A stretch of DNA of 64,000 bases from Halococcus hamelinensis 100A6. GTDB taxonomy: Archaea; Halobacteriota; Halobacteria; Halobacteriales; Halococcaceae. The translations under genes and the position numbers were made by a program. The stretch is from positions 1,572 through 65,571 of the forward strand of contig NZ_AOMB01000009.1 in the NCBI RefSeq assembly GCF_000336675.1. Reading direction: 5' to 3'. The notes beneath the pieces are model-generated. The model was not told where the DNA came from. It did not search any database and saw only the letters and a program-made list of their open reading frames with translations. This document shows positions 16,733-25,090 of this stretch, piece after piece; position 1 is the stretch's first letter, and every line of letters starts with the position of its first letter.

Positions 16733-18964
16733 ATGTCCGGAGCCGTCGACGAGGACGTCCGCCGGTCGGTTGCGCGCGGGCGAGAAACCCTCGGCGCGAT
16801 GTTGTCCGCCGCCCAGACTCATCTCCAGAAGGTCGCCATCGTCTTCCTGATCGGCTTTCTGGGCTCGTTCTACGCGCTCTGGCTCTACGTCTGGGACCGC
16901 CTCAAGACCGACCTCTTCGCCCCGCTCCCACCACGGATCGCACGCCAGACCTCCGTCAACGCCATCACGCCGTTCGACGTGCCGTTGCTCCAGGCGAAGA
17001 TCGCGCTGGTGGTCGGCGGGGTCGTCGCGCTCCCGGTCCTGCTCTACTACTCCCGGGACGCGCTCGACGAACGCGGCTACTGGCCACACGTCAGCGCCGG
17101 CTGGAAGGTCGGCGTCATCCTACTGGCGAGCGCGCTGTTGTTCGTCGTCGGCGTCGCGTACGGCTACTTCGTCTTCTTCCCGCTGATGTTCGAGTTCCTC
17201 GCGACAAACGCGGTCAACGTCGGGTTCGAACCCCACTACTCGATCGTCTACTGGGCGCAGTTCATCCTCCTGCTCTCGGCCTCGTTCGGGATCGCCGCCC
17301 AGCTCCCGCTCGCGATGACCGGGCTCTCGCTCACCGGCGTCGTCCCCTACGAGACCTTCCGCGACAAGTGGAAGTACGCGATCGTCGGGGCGTTCGCCTT
17401 CGGCGCGCTGTTCTCGCCGCCGGACCCCTTCACGCAGGTGCTCTGGGCGGTCCCGATAATCGTGCTCTACGCGCTGAGCCTCGGCTTCACGCGGATCATC
17501 GTGACCTTCCAGCGCGGCGGCCGTGCGGTCTCCGTTCGGGACGTGGCCCGCGAACGCTGGCGGCCGGTCCTCGGGGTCCCGGTGGTCGCCACCGGGCTGG
17601 TCGCGGGGGCCATCGCCCTCGGTGCCGGCGGCTACATCAACCAGCTCCTGTTCAGGACACCGTACTTCTCGTCGTCCGACCCCCTGTTCGTCTACATCGG
17701 TCCGCTGTTCGGCCTGCCGCGCGACGCCGCGATCGCGCTGGTCGGGCTCGCGCTCTTCCTGTTCGTGTTGGCGGTCACGCTGGGCGTCGTCACCTACCGG
17801 GCGGTCGCGGTCGCCGCCGAGTCCGCCCCCGGTCGTCCCGGCGCTCCGGCGGCCATCGACGTCGCCGAGCTCGACGAGGCCGGCGTCCGGGCCGCGCCCC
17901 CGGAGGTCTTCACCGCGATGAGCGAACAGGAGGCCACCGCCCAGGCCAGCATGGCGATGAGCGACGGCGACCCGAACAAGGCCCAGGCGGTCCTCGACCG
18001 CTTCGACGCCGCGAACGCCGCCGACGGCGACGACCGGCTCGATGCCGAGGAGGGCACGGGCGAACCGGGAGCCGCGGGCGAACCGGCGGACGAGACCAAC
18101 GACTTCAGCGACCGGCTCACCCGGACCACCACCGGGGTGGTGGACGCGTTCACCGCCGAGGAGACCACCGAGGACGACATCGGGGGCTACTACTACGACA
18201 TCACGTTCGTGCTCAACAGCCTCCGGTCGCGGGCGTTCCTCATCCTCGGGCTGTTCATGGCGGTGCTCGCCGGCACGTTCATCTGGCTCTCACAGGGCGG
18301 GATCGGCGGGATCCGAGCGGACTTCCTCTCGCGCCTCCCCGCCACGGTCCGACCCGAACAGGTCGGGGTCGTCGAGCTCCACCCCGTCGAGGCGTTGGTC
18401 TTCGAGATAAAGCTCAGCACGCTGTTCGCGGCGATCGTCGTCCTCCCGCTGGTGCTCTACTACGCCTGGCCCGCCCTCCGCGAGCGCGGCCTCGCGGGCG
18501 GGGACCGACGTGTCCTGTTCCTGTGGGGCGGCGCGCTCCTGGCGAGCCTCGTCGGCGGTATCGCGGCCGGATATACGGTGATCGCACCCAGCGTGATCTC
18601 GTGGCTCACCGCCGACGTGGTCGGCGCGAACATGGTCGTGGCCTACCGGATCAGCGCGGCCGGCTGGCTGGTCTTCTTCACCACCGCGGGGATCGGCCTG
18701 CTCGCGATGATCCCGGTCACGATGCTCCTGTTCCACCGCGCCGGGCTGGTCCCCTATCGCGGGATGCGCAACCGCTGGCGCGAGGTGACGGTGGGCGTGT
18801 TCGCGTTCACCGCCTACGCCTCGCCGCGCGGCGTGTTCATGATGTTCATCCTCGGAATCCCCGTGATGGCCTGTTACGGCCTCGGCCTCGCGCTCCTCTG
18901 GATCTACACCCTCGGCGGGCGGCGCACCGCCCAGCGTCGGGACCAGCGCGAGAGCGCCGACTGA
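16733..18964 (+). CDS. tatCt: Double TatC fusion (TatCt-type)
   Basis: The 743-residue protein is two TatC domains in tandem. Domain 1 covers about residues 20-270 (PYETFRDKWKYAIVGAFAFG and FSPPDPFTQ are its conserved parts). A linker with one or two extra helices and an acidic, Ala/Glu-rich stretch (about 360-480) follows. Domain 2 runs from about 490 to 740 (RNRWREVTVGVFAF, ASPRGVFMMF). Such 14-helix TatCt proteins are known only from haloarchaea. A GGAG motif sits just before the ATG. Confidence 0.95.
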   Translation: MSGAVDEDVRRSVARGRETLGAMLSAAQTHLQKVAIVFLIGFLGSFYALWLYVWDRLKTDLFAPLPPRIARQTSVNAITPFDVPLLQAKIALVVGGVVALPVLLYYSRDALDERGYWPHVSAGWKVGVILLASALLFVVGVAYGYFVFFPLMFEFLATNAVNVGFEPHYSIVYWAQFILLLSASFGIAAQLPLAMTGLSLTGVVPYETFRDKWKYAIVGAFAFGALFSPPDPFTQVLWAVPIIVLYALSLGFTRIIVTFQRGGRAVSVRDVARERWRPVLGVPVVATGLVAGAIALGAGGYINQLLFRTPYFSSSDPLFVYIGPLFGLPRDAAIALVGLALFLFVLAVTLGVVTYRAVAVAAESAPGRPGAPAAIDVAELDEAGVRAAPPEVFTAMSEQEATAQASMAMSDGDPNKAQAVLDRFDAANAADGDDRLDAEEGTGEPGAAGEPADETNDFSDRLTRTTTGVVDAFTAEETTEDDIGGYYYDITFVLNSLRSRAFLILGLFMAVLAGTFIWLSQGGIGGIRADFLSRLPATVRPEQVGVVELHPVEALVFEIKLSTLFAAIVVLPLVLYYAWPALRERGLAGGDRRVLFLWGGALLASLVGGIAAGYTVIAPSVISWLTADVVGANMVVAYRISAAGWLVFFTTAGIGLLAMIPVTMLLFHRAGLVPYRGMRNRWREVTVGVFAFTAYASPRGVFMMFILGIPVMACYGLGLALLWIYTLGGRRTAQRRDQRESAD

Positions 18965-19051
18965 CGAACGAAGCGCTCATTTTCGCGTGGCGTCCGCCTC
19001 CGATATGACCACGACACACCGACGACGACCGTCCCGCCGCGGGAGGCGAGG

Positions 19052-19786
19052 GTGAGCGCCACCGCCGACACGTCGAGGGTCGGGCGCGCGTCCACGATCC
19101 AGGTCGCCCTCGTCGCGCTCTTCACGACCGCGCTCGTGACCGCCCAGCTCACCGCGACCAAGATCCTGGGGTTTCCGATCCCGGTCTCGCTCCCGGTGAC
19201 GGGGGCGGAGCTGATACTGCCTGGCGCGTCGCTGGCCTACGCGCTCACCTTTCTCGCCTCGGACTGTTATGCCGAGCTCTACGGTCGTCGCGCCGCCCAC
19301 GTCCTCGTCGCCGTCGGGTTCGCGATGAACCTGGTCCTGCTGGGACTCGTGTGGGCGACGATCGCCGCGCCCGCCGCCGCCTCCAGCGTCGACCCGACGG
19401 CGTTCGCGACGGTGCTCGGCGCGAGCACCAACGTCGTGGTCGGGAGCCTCCTGGCCTACGTCGTGAGTCAGAACTGGGACGTCTTCGTCTTCCACCGGCT
19501 CAGGAACCACACCGACGGCCGCGCGCTCTGGCTCCGGAACATCGGTTCGACCGCGACCAGCCAGGCGATCGACACCGTGATCTTCGTCGGGGTCGCCTTC
19601 TACCTCGCCCCGCAGCTCCTCGGGGTCGGCAGCGCGCTCCCCGGGTCGGTTCTGATCGGCCTCGCGGTCGGTCAGTACCTCCTCAAACTCCTGATCGCGC
19701 TGTGTGATACGCCCGTCGTCTACGCCATCGTGGGCTACGCGCGCTCGCGGGCCGACGCCGGCGAGCCACGACCGAGCGCGGACTGA
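19052..19786 (+). CDS. Queuosine-precursor-type transporter (YhhQ/QPTR family)
   Basis: The 244-residue protein has six to seven transmembrane helices. It carries family signatures such as ALVTAQLTATKILG, FLASDCYAELYGRR and WLRNIGSTATSQAIDTVIF. It starts with GTG at 19052. In bacteria YhhQ imports preQ0 and preQ1. In archaea the product would be archaeosine, so preQ0 salvage is a reasonable inference. It overlaps no neighbour and sits 87 bp after tatCt. Confidence 0.9.
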   Translation: MSATADTSRVGRASTIQVALVALFTTALVTAQLTATKILGFPIPVSLPVTGAELILPGASLAYALTFLASDCYAELYGRRAAHVLVAVGFAMNLVLLGLVWATIAAPAAASSVDPTAFATVLGASTNVVVGSLLAYVVSQNWDVFVFHRLRNHTDGRALWLRNIGSTATSQAIDTVIFVGVAFYLAPQLLGVGSALPGSVLIGLAVGQYLLKLLIALCDTPVVYAIVGYARSRADAGEPRPSAD

Positions 19787-19801
19787 GTCGGATCTCGACA
19801 C

Positions 19802-20368
19802 TCAGCTCGTGAAGTCGTCGCACCAGGCGTCGGCGGCGCGGGCGGCGAGTCGGGCGATCCTGAGTGGCTCGGGTCGACCACCCGCCGGCGTGAACTCCCG
19901 AACCACTTCCTCCGCGTCGTCGTCCGAGCAGCCGACGTTCCGGACGAACACCGTCTCGTCGTTGACCGTGAGCTCGCGCCGCGGCGGGAGTTTTCGGTAC
20001 ACGTCGAGCCGGGTGTCGAGCGCCGCGCCCGAGAAGGCCTCGCGGAGCGGGGTTTCGAGCCCCGGACTCGCCTCGAAGGAGACCGAGAGCACGGGTCGTT
20101 CGGTGGCAGCGTGGAGCCGGGGGAGGTCGAGGAGGTTGAACCAGGCGGGCGCGATACCCGCGACTAAGAGGTAGCGAATGTCCTCGCGGTCGAGCGTCGA
20201 GAAGAGGTCGATGACGGCGGTGGTGGCGTCGGTACCGCCGACGGTACAGGAGCCGAACGCGAAGCCGTCGACGACGCGGTCGGCGCGGACCACACAGCCC
20301 GCGAGCGTGCTCCGGTCGTCGTCACGGGTGGATGCGGCGACCCCGAGCGCGCGGGTCCCGGCCTTCAC
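19802..20368 (-). CDS. DUF99 family protein (endonuclease dU-like)
   Basis: The 188-residue protein opens MKAGTRALGVAAST. It contains VVDGFAFGSCTVGGTDAT, YLLVAGIAPAWFNLLDL and RPVLSVSFEAS, the layout of the archaeal DUF99/UPF0215 family, which has been linked to a deoxyuridine endonuclease (family knowledge, weak). It starts with GTG, which overlaps the TGA stop of the upstream DUF5786-type gene by GTGA, so translation is probably coupled. Confidence 0.85.
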   Translation of the reverse strand: MKAGTRALGVAASTRDDDRSTLAGCVVRADRVVDGFAFGSCTVGGTDATTAVIDLFSTLDREDIRYLLVAGIAPAWFNLLDLPRLHAATERPVLSVSFEASPGLETPLREAFSGAALDTRLDVYRKLPPRRELTVNDETVFVRNVGCSDDDAEEVVREFTPAGGRPEPLRIARLAARAADAWCDDFTS

Positions 20369-20535
20369 TCCTCTTTGATGTCCTTGAGCCTGTCGAGGAG
20401 CTCGTCGTTCGACGCGCCGAACTCGAAGCTGACCTCGCCAGCGTGGGCCTCCTCCTCGGTTTCGAGGCTCTCGTCGAGGTCTTGGTCGTAGTCCTGGCTC
20501 GATTGTTCGGATTCATCGTAGCTCCCAAATCCCAT
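20365..20535 (-). CDS. DUF5786 family small acidic protein
   Basis: The 56-residue, very acidic protein starts MGFGSYDESEQ and ends DELLDRLKDIKEE. It matches the haloarchaea-only DUF5786 family, whose function is unknown. A TATA-like CTATTTTTC lies roughly 27 bases before the ATG, suggesting a leaderless transcript. Its stop overlaps the GTG of the DUF99 gene by four bases. Confidence 0.82.
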   Translation of the reverse strand: MGFGSYDESEQSSQDYDQDLDESLETEEEAHAGEVSFEFGASNDELLDRLKDIKEE

Positions 20536-20628
20536 ACATCTCGATATGACGTCCTCATTGAAAAATAGTTTGTCAATTTTCGAACCTTCGCCGGCAGGCT
20601 GAAAGGCCCGCCGCACCGACCGAGGGGC

Positions 20629-21240
20629 ATGGAGACCACGAACGTCACCGAGGGTGCGGACACGTTCACCGCCAACGTGTTCCTGGTCGAGGGCGCGCGA
20701 AACGTCCTGGTCGACGCCGGCGCGATGGCGGGCGTCGAGGACCGGGTGGCCGAGCGCGTCGACGACCTCGACGCGGTAGTGCTCACTCACCAGCACGGCG
20801 ACCACGTCGCGGAACTCGACGCGGTGCTCGACGCGTTCGACGCCGACCTCCTCGCTTACGACGACCACCCACGGCGGACCGACGCGATCGACGACGGCGA
20901 CACGGTCGATATCGGCGACGAGTCCTTCGAAGTGGTCCACACACCGGGCCACGCCGACGACCACGTCTCCCTGGTCTCGGAGACGACGATCTTCTCGGGC
21001 GACGTCGTGGTCCACGACGACGGCGCGTTCGACGACGGGAGCTTCGGACGAACGGACATGGCCGGCCAGTCGCGCGAGGAGCTCATCGAGAGCATCCAGC
21101 GAATCCTCGACCGGCTCCCCGATAGTGTCGAGCGGATGTACGCCGGTCACGGCGGCGAATTCCACGGCAATGTCCGAGACGTGATCGAACGCGCGCTCGA
21201 ACGCGCCGAGCGACGCGAACCGAAGTACCCCGACGAGTGA
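20629..21240 (+). CDS. MBL-fold metallohydrolase (glyoxalase II-like)
   Basis: The 203-residue protein has the dinuclear zinc signature HQHGDH at residues 54-59. HTPGHADDHVSLV, FSGDVVV and YAGHGGEF supply the later ligands. Size and motif spacing fit stand-alone hydroxyacylglutathione-hydrolase-like proteins. Haloarchaea lack glutathione, so the real substrate is unknown. It is divergent from the DUF5786 gene and is followed by repeat R3. Confidence 0.9.
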   Translation: METTNVTEGADTFTANVFLVEGARNVLVDAGAMAGVEDRVAERVDDLDAVVLTHQHGDHVAELDAVLDAFDADLLAYDDHPRRTDAIDDGDTVDIGDESFEVVHTPGHADDHVSLVSETTIFSGDVVVHDDGAFDDGSFGRTDMAGQSREELIESIQRILDRLPDSVERMYAGHGGEFHGNVRDVIERALERAERREPKYPDE

Positions 21241-21615
21241 GGGCGGCGGGTCGGTCGCGATGGCGGTGCGGTCGCCGGGCGGGCGCGGTGCGGTCCTTGC
21301 ATCTCGGCGAGCGCCGCAGGCGCGAGCCGAGAATGCGGTGCGGGGCGGTCTTCTGGTGTCTCGGCGAACGAACGTGAGCCGAGGCTCAGGAGAGCTGTGC
21401 TCTCCTGGCGGATGAAGGGCGAGTGAACGCCGGAGGCGTGAACGAGGGCTTCGGCGGAGGCGGTGCGGTGGCGGTGCTGTGCGGAGTCATTAGTGGCTGT
21501 ACCGCGAGTGAGGCGAAGCCGAACGAGCGGCCCTTTTTAGTCCAGGTTTTTGGGCGGGGGTTGAGCGCGAGAGCGCAGCGAGCGCGATTCCCCCGTCGAA
21601 AAAAGTGGGGGTGTG
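21241..21615 (-). repeat. Intergenic mosaic repeat copy R3 (core A)
   Basis: The element abuts the pcn stop codon. On the plus strand it carries core A at 21534-21551, a variable segment, and CGAAAAAAGTGGGGG next to pcn, so pcn transcription would meet a T-run first. Three-base-loop hairpins are 21311-21323 (spacer GCA), 21387-21407 (nine-base arms, spacer TGT) and 21427-21439 (spacer GGA). About 30 bases around 21357-21386 recur in copy R6. Confidence 0.8.
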
Positions 21616-22359
21616 TTAGTCCGACTGGATGCGCGGCGCGAGCATGTAGGTGACACTTCCTTCGGCTTCGGCGATGTCGAAGTGGAGCTTGACGGGGAAC
21701 TCCTCGCCGAGGTCGAGGGTGACCTCCGCGTCGCCGGGGATCGCCTTGTTCATGTCCTTCAGGTAGTCGAGCGAGAAGAGGGAGTGAGCGGGGCCGGCGG
21801 TGAGGTCGATGAGGTCGTCGTTGTCGAGCTCGAAGTGGACGTCGTCGGTGTCGCCCTCGGCGTCGACGTAGAACTGTTCGTCGGCCTCGTCCACACCGAG
21901 CGCGATGTGGTCGCTCACCATGTCGGCGGCCTTCACGGCGCGATTGATGTCCCGGCCTTCGAGCACGATCGTCGCGGGGAGGTCGAGGTCGGGGATGTCG
22001 GGCTCCTGCCTGATGGAGTCGGGGTCGATGAGCGCGAGGGTGTACTCCAGCCCGTCGATCGAGATGTGGAGTTTCCGGGTCTCCTCGTCGAGTTCGAGGT
22101 GGACGAGGTCGTCGCCGCCCGCCATCCCGGCGATGTCCTGGAGGCGCGAGAGGTTGACCCCGATGACGCCGCCGTCGGCCTCGTAGGACTCGAAGGCGGT
22201 GGCCGAGAGCGTGAGGTCGACCATCCCCACGTTGGCGGGGTCCACCGCCCGGATCTCGACCTGATCCTCGTTGAGGTGGAGCTTACACTCTTCGACGAGG
22301 ACGCTCACCGAGTCGAGGGCCGTCCGCAGGGTCCCCGCGCTCACGATCGCGTTGAACAT
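21616..22359 (-). CDS. pcn: DNA polymerase sliding clamp (PCNA)
   Basis: The 247-residue protein is a full-length PCNA with two similar halves. It begins [16 protein letters not shown] and has [14 protein letters not shown] and [14 protein letters not shown] in the first domain. [17 protein letters not shown] lies at the interdomain region, and the C-terminal strand is [10 protein letters not shown]. It is a homotrimeric ring that tethers replication and repair enzymes. The many aspartates and glutamates are typical of halophilic PCNA. Confidence 0.97.
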   Translation of the reverse strand: MFNAIVSAGTLRTALDSVSVLVEECKLHLNEDQVEIRAVDPANVGMVDLTLSATAFESYEADGGVIGVNLSRLQDIAGMAGGDDLVHLELDEETRKLHISIDGLEYTLALIDPDSIRQEPDIPDLDLPATIVLEGRDINRAVKAADMVSDHIALGVDEADEQFYVDAEGDTDDVHFELDNDDLIDLTAGPAHSLFSLDYLKDMNKAIPGDAEVTLDLGEEFPVKLHFDIAEAEGSVTYMLAPRIQSD

Positions 22360-22380
22360 GACCGCGGTACGAACAGGCAG

Positions 22381-22390
22381 CTTATAAAAG
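22381..22390 (-). promoter_or_regulatory. TATA box of pcn, leaderless spacing
   Basis: The minus strand reads CTTTTATAAG, centred 27 bases before the pcn ATG. This is a textbook archaeal TATA box at leaderless distance. Confidence 0.65.
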
Positions 22391-22446
22391 ATGCGCGTTC
22401 GTCGCCGCGTGCCGAACGTATCGCGGACCGAAATCGATTTACCGTT

Positions 22447-22460
22447 TTAGGTGGGCCTAA
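22447..22460 (+). promoter_or_regulatory. IdeR/DtxR-like palindrome (TTAGG-TGGG-CCTAA)
   Basis: A perfect five-base inverted repeat with a four-base spacer ends four bases before the ATG of an iron-type binding protein. TTAGG...CCTAA is the core of DtxR/IdeR operators, and haloarchaea use DtxR-family iron regulators. A TATA-like CGATTTA lies just upstream, so a bound repressor would cover the transcription start. The regulator itself is not in this window. Confidence 0.6.
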
Positions 22461-22464
22461 CGAC

Positions 22465-23766
22465 ATGGCGAACGATTCGACGATGGACGGGAGGGTATCA
22501 CGGCGACAGTGGTTGCGGTCCGGCGCGGTCGTGGTCGGTGGCGGGCTGCTCGCCGGCTGTAGCGGCGGTTCCGGCAGTGAGGGCGGGAACTCGACGAACG
22601 GGGGCTCGGGGGCCGGAACCGACGCGGCTAACGGGTCGGGACCGAACTCGGGAACGGGTACATCCGGGACGGCGGAGTCGACCCAGTCCTCGGGCACGGG
22701 CGGGTCGTACTCGGTCTCGATGGCCCCCGCGGGCGAGGTCAGTTTCGACGGTGTCCCGGAGGACGTGATGGTCTACAGCCTCTACGCCGCGGACGCGATG
22801 GTCGCCTACGGTGCCGGCGACGCCGTGAACTCGCTGGGGTTCAGCGCGGAGGCCGGCGGGAACACCCTCAGCGCGTACTACGAGCGCCTCGATGGCGTCT
22901 CCTTCGACAGCAGCGGTCTCCAGCAGCTCAACGAGGGCGGGTCCGGTGGCATCAGCGTCAGCAAGGAGGTTTTCTACCAGCTCGATTCCGACCTCCACCT
23001 CATCGATCCTGCGCTGGTGGTCTCGTTCGACGGTTGGAGCCAATCCGACGTCACGGAGATCGGGGAGAACGTCGCGCCGTGGTTCGGCAACAACTACAGT
23101 CGGGATCACACCCAGCCACCGAAACCCTACCGGAGCGACTACCAGTACTACACCCTCTGGGAGGTTGCCGAGAAGCTCTCGCAGGTGTTCCAGCAACACC
23201 AGCGCTTCCAGCAGCTCGCATCGATCCACGACGACCTCGTGGATCGGATCCAGTCGAACCTCCCGCCGAAGAACCAACGGCCCACGGTGGCCGAGCTCCT
23301 CTTCATGGACGGGACGTTCTACCCCTCGAAGATCAACAGTCCCGGCTTCGGCAACGCTCACATCCGGCCGCTCAAGGCCACCGACGCGTTCACGGCGAGC
23401 GACATCGCCTACGGCACCTCCTACGACTTCGAACAGATGCTCGAAGTCGACCCCGACGTGATCCTCCACCAGTACGGGATCGCCTCGTACTACGACGTGG
23501 GCGACATCCGGACCACCCTCGAAAACGATTCGGTGGCGAGCAACATCGCGGCCGTCGAGAACGACCGGGTCTACCCCTCGGGCGACCCGGTGCAGGGCCC
23601 GCTGATGAACCTCTTCCAGCTGGAGATGACCGCCAAACAGCTCTATCCCGACCAGTTCGGCGAGTGGCCCGACTATTCGAGCGGCGACCCCTATCCCCAG
23701 ATCCCGAAGGGCGAACAGCTGTTCGACCGCACGAAGGTGGCGAACGTCGTCACCGAGGGCAACTGA
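22465..23766 (+). CDS. ABC transporter substrate-binding lipoprotein (iron/cobalamin type)
   Basis: The 433-residue protein has a Tat signal with SRRQWL (residues 12-17) and a lipobox LLAGC with C32. It should be exported folded and lipid-anchored. A Gly/Ser/Thr-rich linker follows to about residue 80. The mature part reads as a two-lobe periplasmic-binding fold (VPEDVMVYSLYAADAMVAYG, LLFMDGTFYPSKINS, VDPDVILHQYG). Family and operator suggest Fe-siderophore uptake. No permease or ATPase gene is adjacent, so the partner lies elsewhere. Confidence 0.85.
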   Translation: MANDSTMDGRVSRRQWLRSGAVVVGGGLLAGCSGGSGSEGGNSTNGGSGAGTDAANGSGPNSGTGTSGTAESTQSSGTGGSYSVSMAPAGEVSFDGVPEDVMVYSLYAADAMVAYGAGDAVNSLGFSAEAGGNTLSAYYERLDGVSFDSSGLQQLNEGGSGGISVSKEVFYQLDSDLHLIDPALVVSFDGWSQSDVTEIGENVAPWFGNNYSRDHTQPPKPYRSDYQYYTLWEVAEKLSQVFQQHQRFQQLASIHDDLVDRIQSNLPPKNQRPTVAELLFMDGTFYPSKINSPGFGNAHIRPLKATDAFTASDIAYGTSYDFEQMLEVDPDVILHQYGIASYYDVGDIRTTLENDSVASNIAAVENDRVYPSGDPVQGPLMNLFQLEMTAKQLYPDQFGEWPDYSSGDPYPQIPKGEQLFDRTKVANVVTEGN

Positions 23767-23814
23767 GAGGTCCCAAACCGGGATCGACAAGAGCGCAGGG
23801 TTCCGAGAGGGGGC

Positions 23815-24570
23815 ATGAGCGGCCGAGACGAGTACTACAACAAGGCGAAACAGCAGGGCTACCGTTCCAGATCGGCCTACAAGCTCCAGCAACTCGACGA
23901 GACGGCGGACCTCTTCGACGACGGCGACACCGTGATCGACCTGGGGGCCGCGCCGGGCGGCTGGCTCCAGGTCGCCGCCGAGCGCGTCGGCACCGGACGC
24001 GTGGTGGGCGTCGACCGCCAGCGGATCGACTCCCTCGACGGGGTCGAGACCGTTCGCGGCGACCTCACCGACGAGGACGTCCAGGCGTACCTCGCGGAGC
24101 GGGTCGGCGAGGCGGACGTCGTGCTCTCGGATATGGCCCCGAACATGACCGGCGAGTACGACCTCGACCACGCGCGCTCGGTCTACCTCGCCCGGCAGGC
24201 GTTCGACGTCGCGCTCGACGTGCTCGCGCCGGGCGGTGACTTCGTGGCGAAGGTCTTCGACGGCCGGGACCTCGACGCGCTCGAAGCCGACATCGACACC
24301 GAGTTCGAGTACGTGCAAACCGTGCGTCCCGACGCCTCGCGCGACGAGTCCTCGGAGCTCTACCTCGTGGGGAAGGGTCGGATGACCGCGCCGGTCGAGC
24401 CGGGCGACGAACTCGTCGTCGCGATCACCGAGACCGGCGACGAGGGCGACGGCATCGCGACGGTCGAGGGCTACACCCTGTTCGTCCGGGACGCCGACGA
24501 GGGCGAGGAGGTCGAAGTCCGGATCGAGGACGTGAAACCCCGGTTCGGGTTCGCCGACCGACTCGACTAG
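23815..24570 (+). CDS. rlmE: 23S rRNA 2'-O-methyltransferase RlmE with C-terminal TRAM domain
   Basis: The 251-residue protein has a FtsJ-type methyltransferase domain at residues 1-185. It opens DEYYNKAKQQGYRSRSAYKL. The SAM loop is VIDLGAAPGGWLQ. The K-D-K-E tetrad is represented by the lysine of YKLQQ, the aspartate of LSDMAPNMTG, VAKVFDG and ESSELYLV. A TRAM domain (about 190-251, PVEPGDELVVAITETGDEGDG) is fused, as usual in haloarchaea. It is followed directly by repeat R4. Confidence 0.95.
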   Translation: MSGRDEYYNKAKQQGYRSRSAYKLQQLDETADLFDDGDTVIDLGAAPGGWLQVAAERVGTGRVVGVDRQRIDSLDGVETVRGDLTDEDVQAYLAERVGEADVVLSDMAPNMTGEYDLDHARSVYLARQAFDVALDVLAPGGDFVAKVFDGRDLDALEADIDTEFEYVQTVRPDASRDESSELYLVGKGRMTAPVEPGDELVVAITETGDEGDGIATVEGYTLFVRDADEGEEVEVRIEDVKPRFGFADRLD

Positions 24571-24579
24571 GTGAAAGTG

Positions 24580-25085
24580 CGGAACGTGGAGCCGTTCGGA
24601 GATGATTTTCTCGGTTCGATTCGGTATCGGAGCCGAGTCCCGACACAAACGAGAGACCGCCCCGCTACCGCACAGCACCGCCCCGCGACAGCCACGAGCC
24701 TCCCGCGCCCACTTTTTTCCGACTCGGGTTCGCCTTCGGCGAACCACTCTCTGCTCACGGGCGCGAAGCGCCCGTTCGCACGGCACGAGGGACCGAAGGT
24801 CCCTCGCTGCTCGCAAAAACCTGTTCTGTCGAGTGAAGCGAGACAGAGCTTGGAAGAGCGCGGCTCTTCCAGTGGACTAAAAAACCGCTCGCTCCCTTCG
24901 GTCGCTCACGGGACAGTCGCTAACCGCACCGGCCACACGCCTCCCCAGCCGACTGCGCTCCTCGCTCACTCGCCTTCGGCTCGTTCGCTTCGGTGCTCAT
25001 CCCTCGCACGGTGTCAACGCTCGGCGCTCACCGTCGTTCGCGCCGACCGCTACCGCGCGCCACGGTGGACGGTGAGGGAGCGCGA
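24580..25085 (+). repeat. Intergenic mosaic repeat copy R4 with core split by hairpins
   Basis: The element follows rlmE. In the rlmE direction it opens with CCCACTTTTTTCC and then three perfect hairpins with three-base spacers: 24727-24745 (TTC), 24757-24775 (GAA) and 24786-24806 (GAA). The core appears as AAAAACCTG (24815-24823) and TGGACTAAAAA (24873-24883). Forty-nine bases lie between them, holding a decayed hairpin (24825-24847) and a perfect nine-base-arm hairpin (24851-24871, spacer GCG). A tail similar to R1 and R8 starts near 24935. Confidence 0.8.
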
Positions 25086-25090
25086 TTCCG

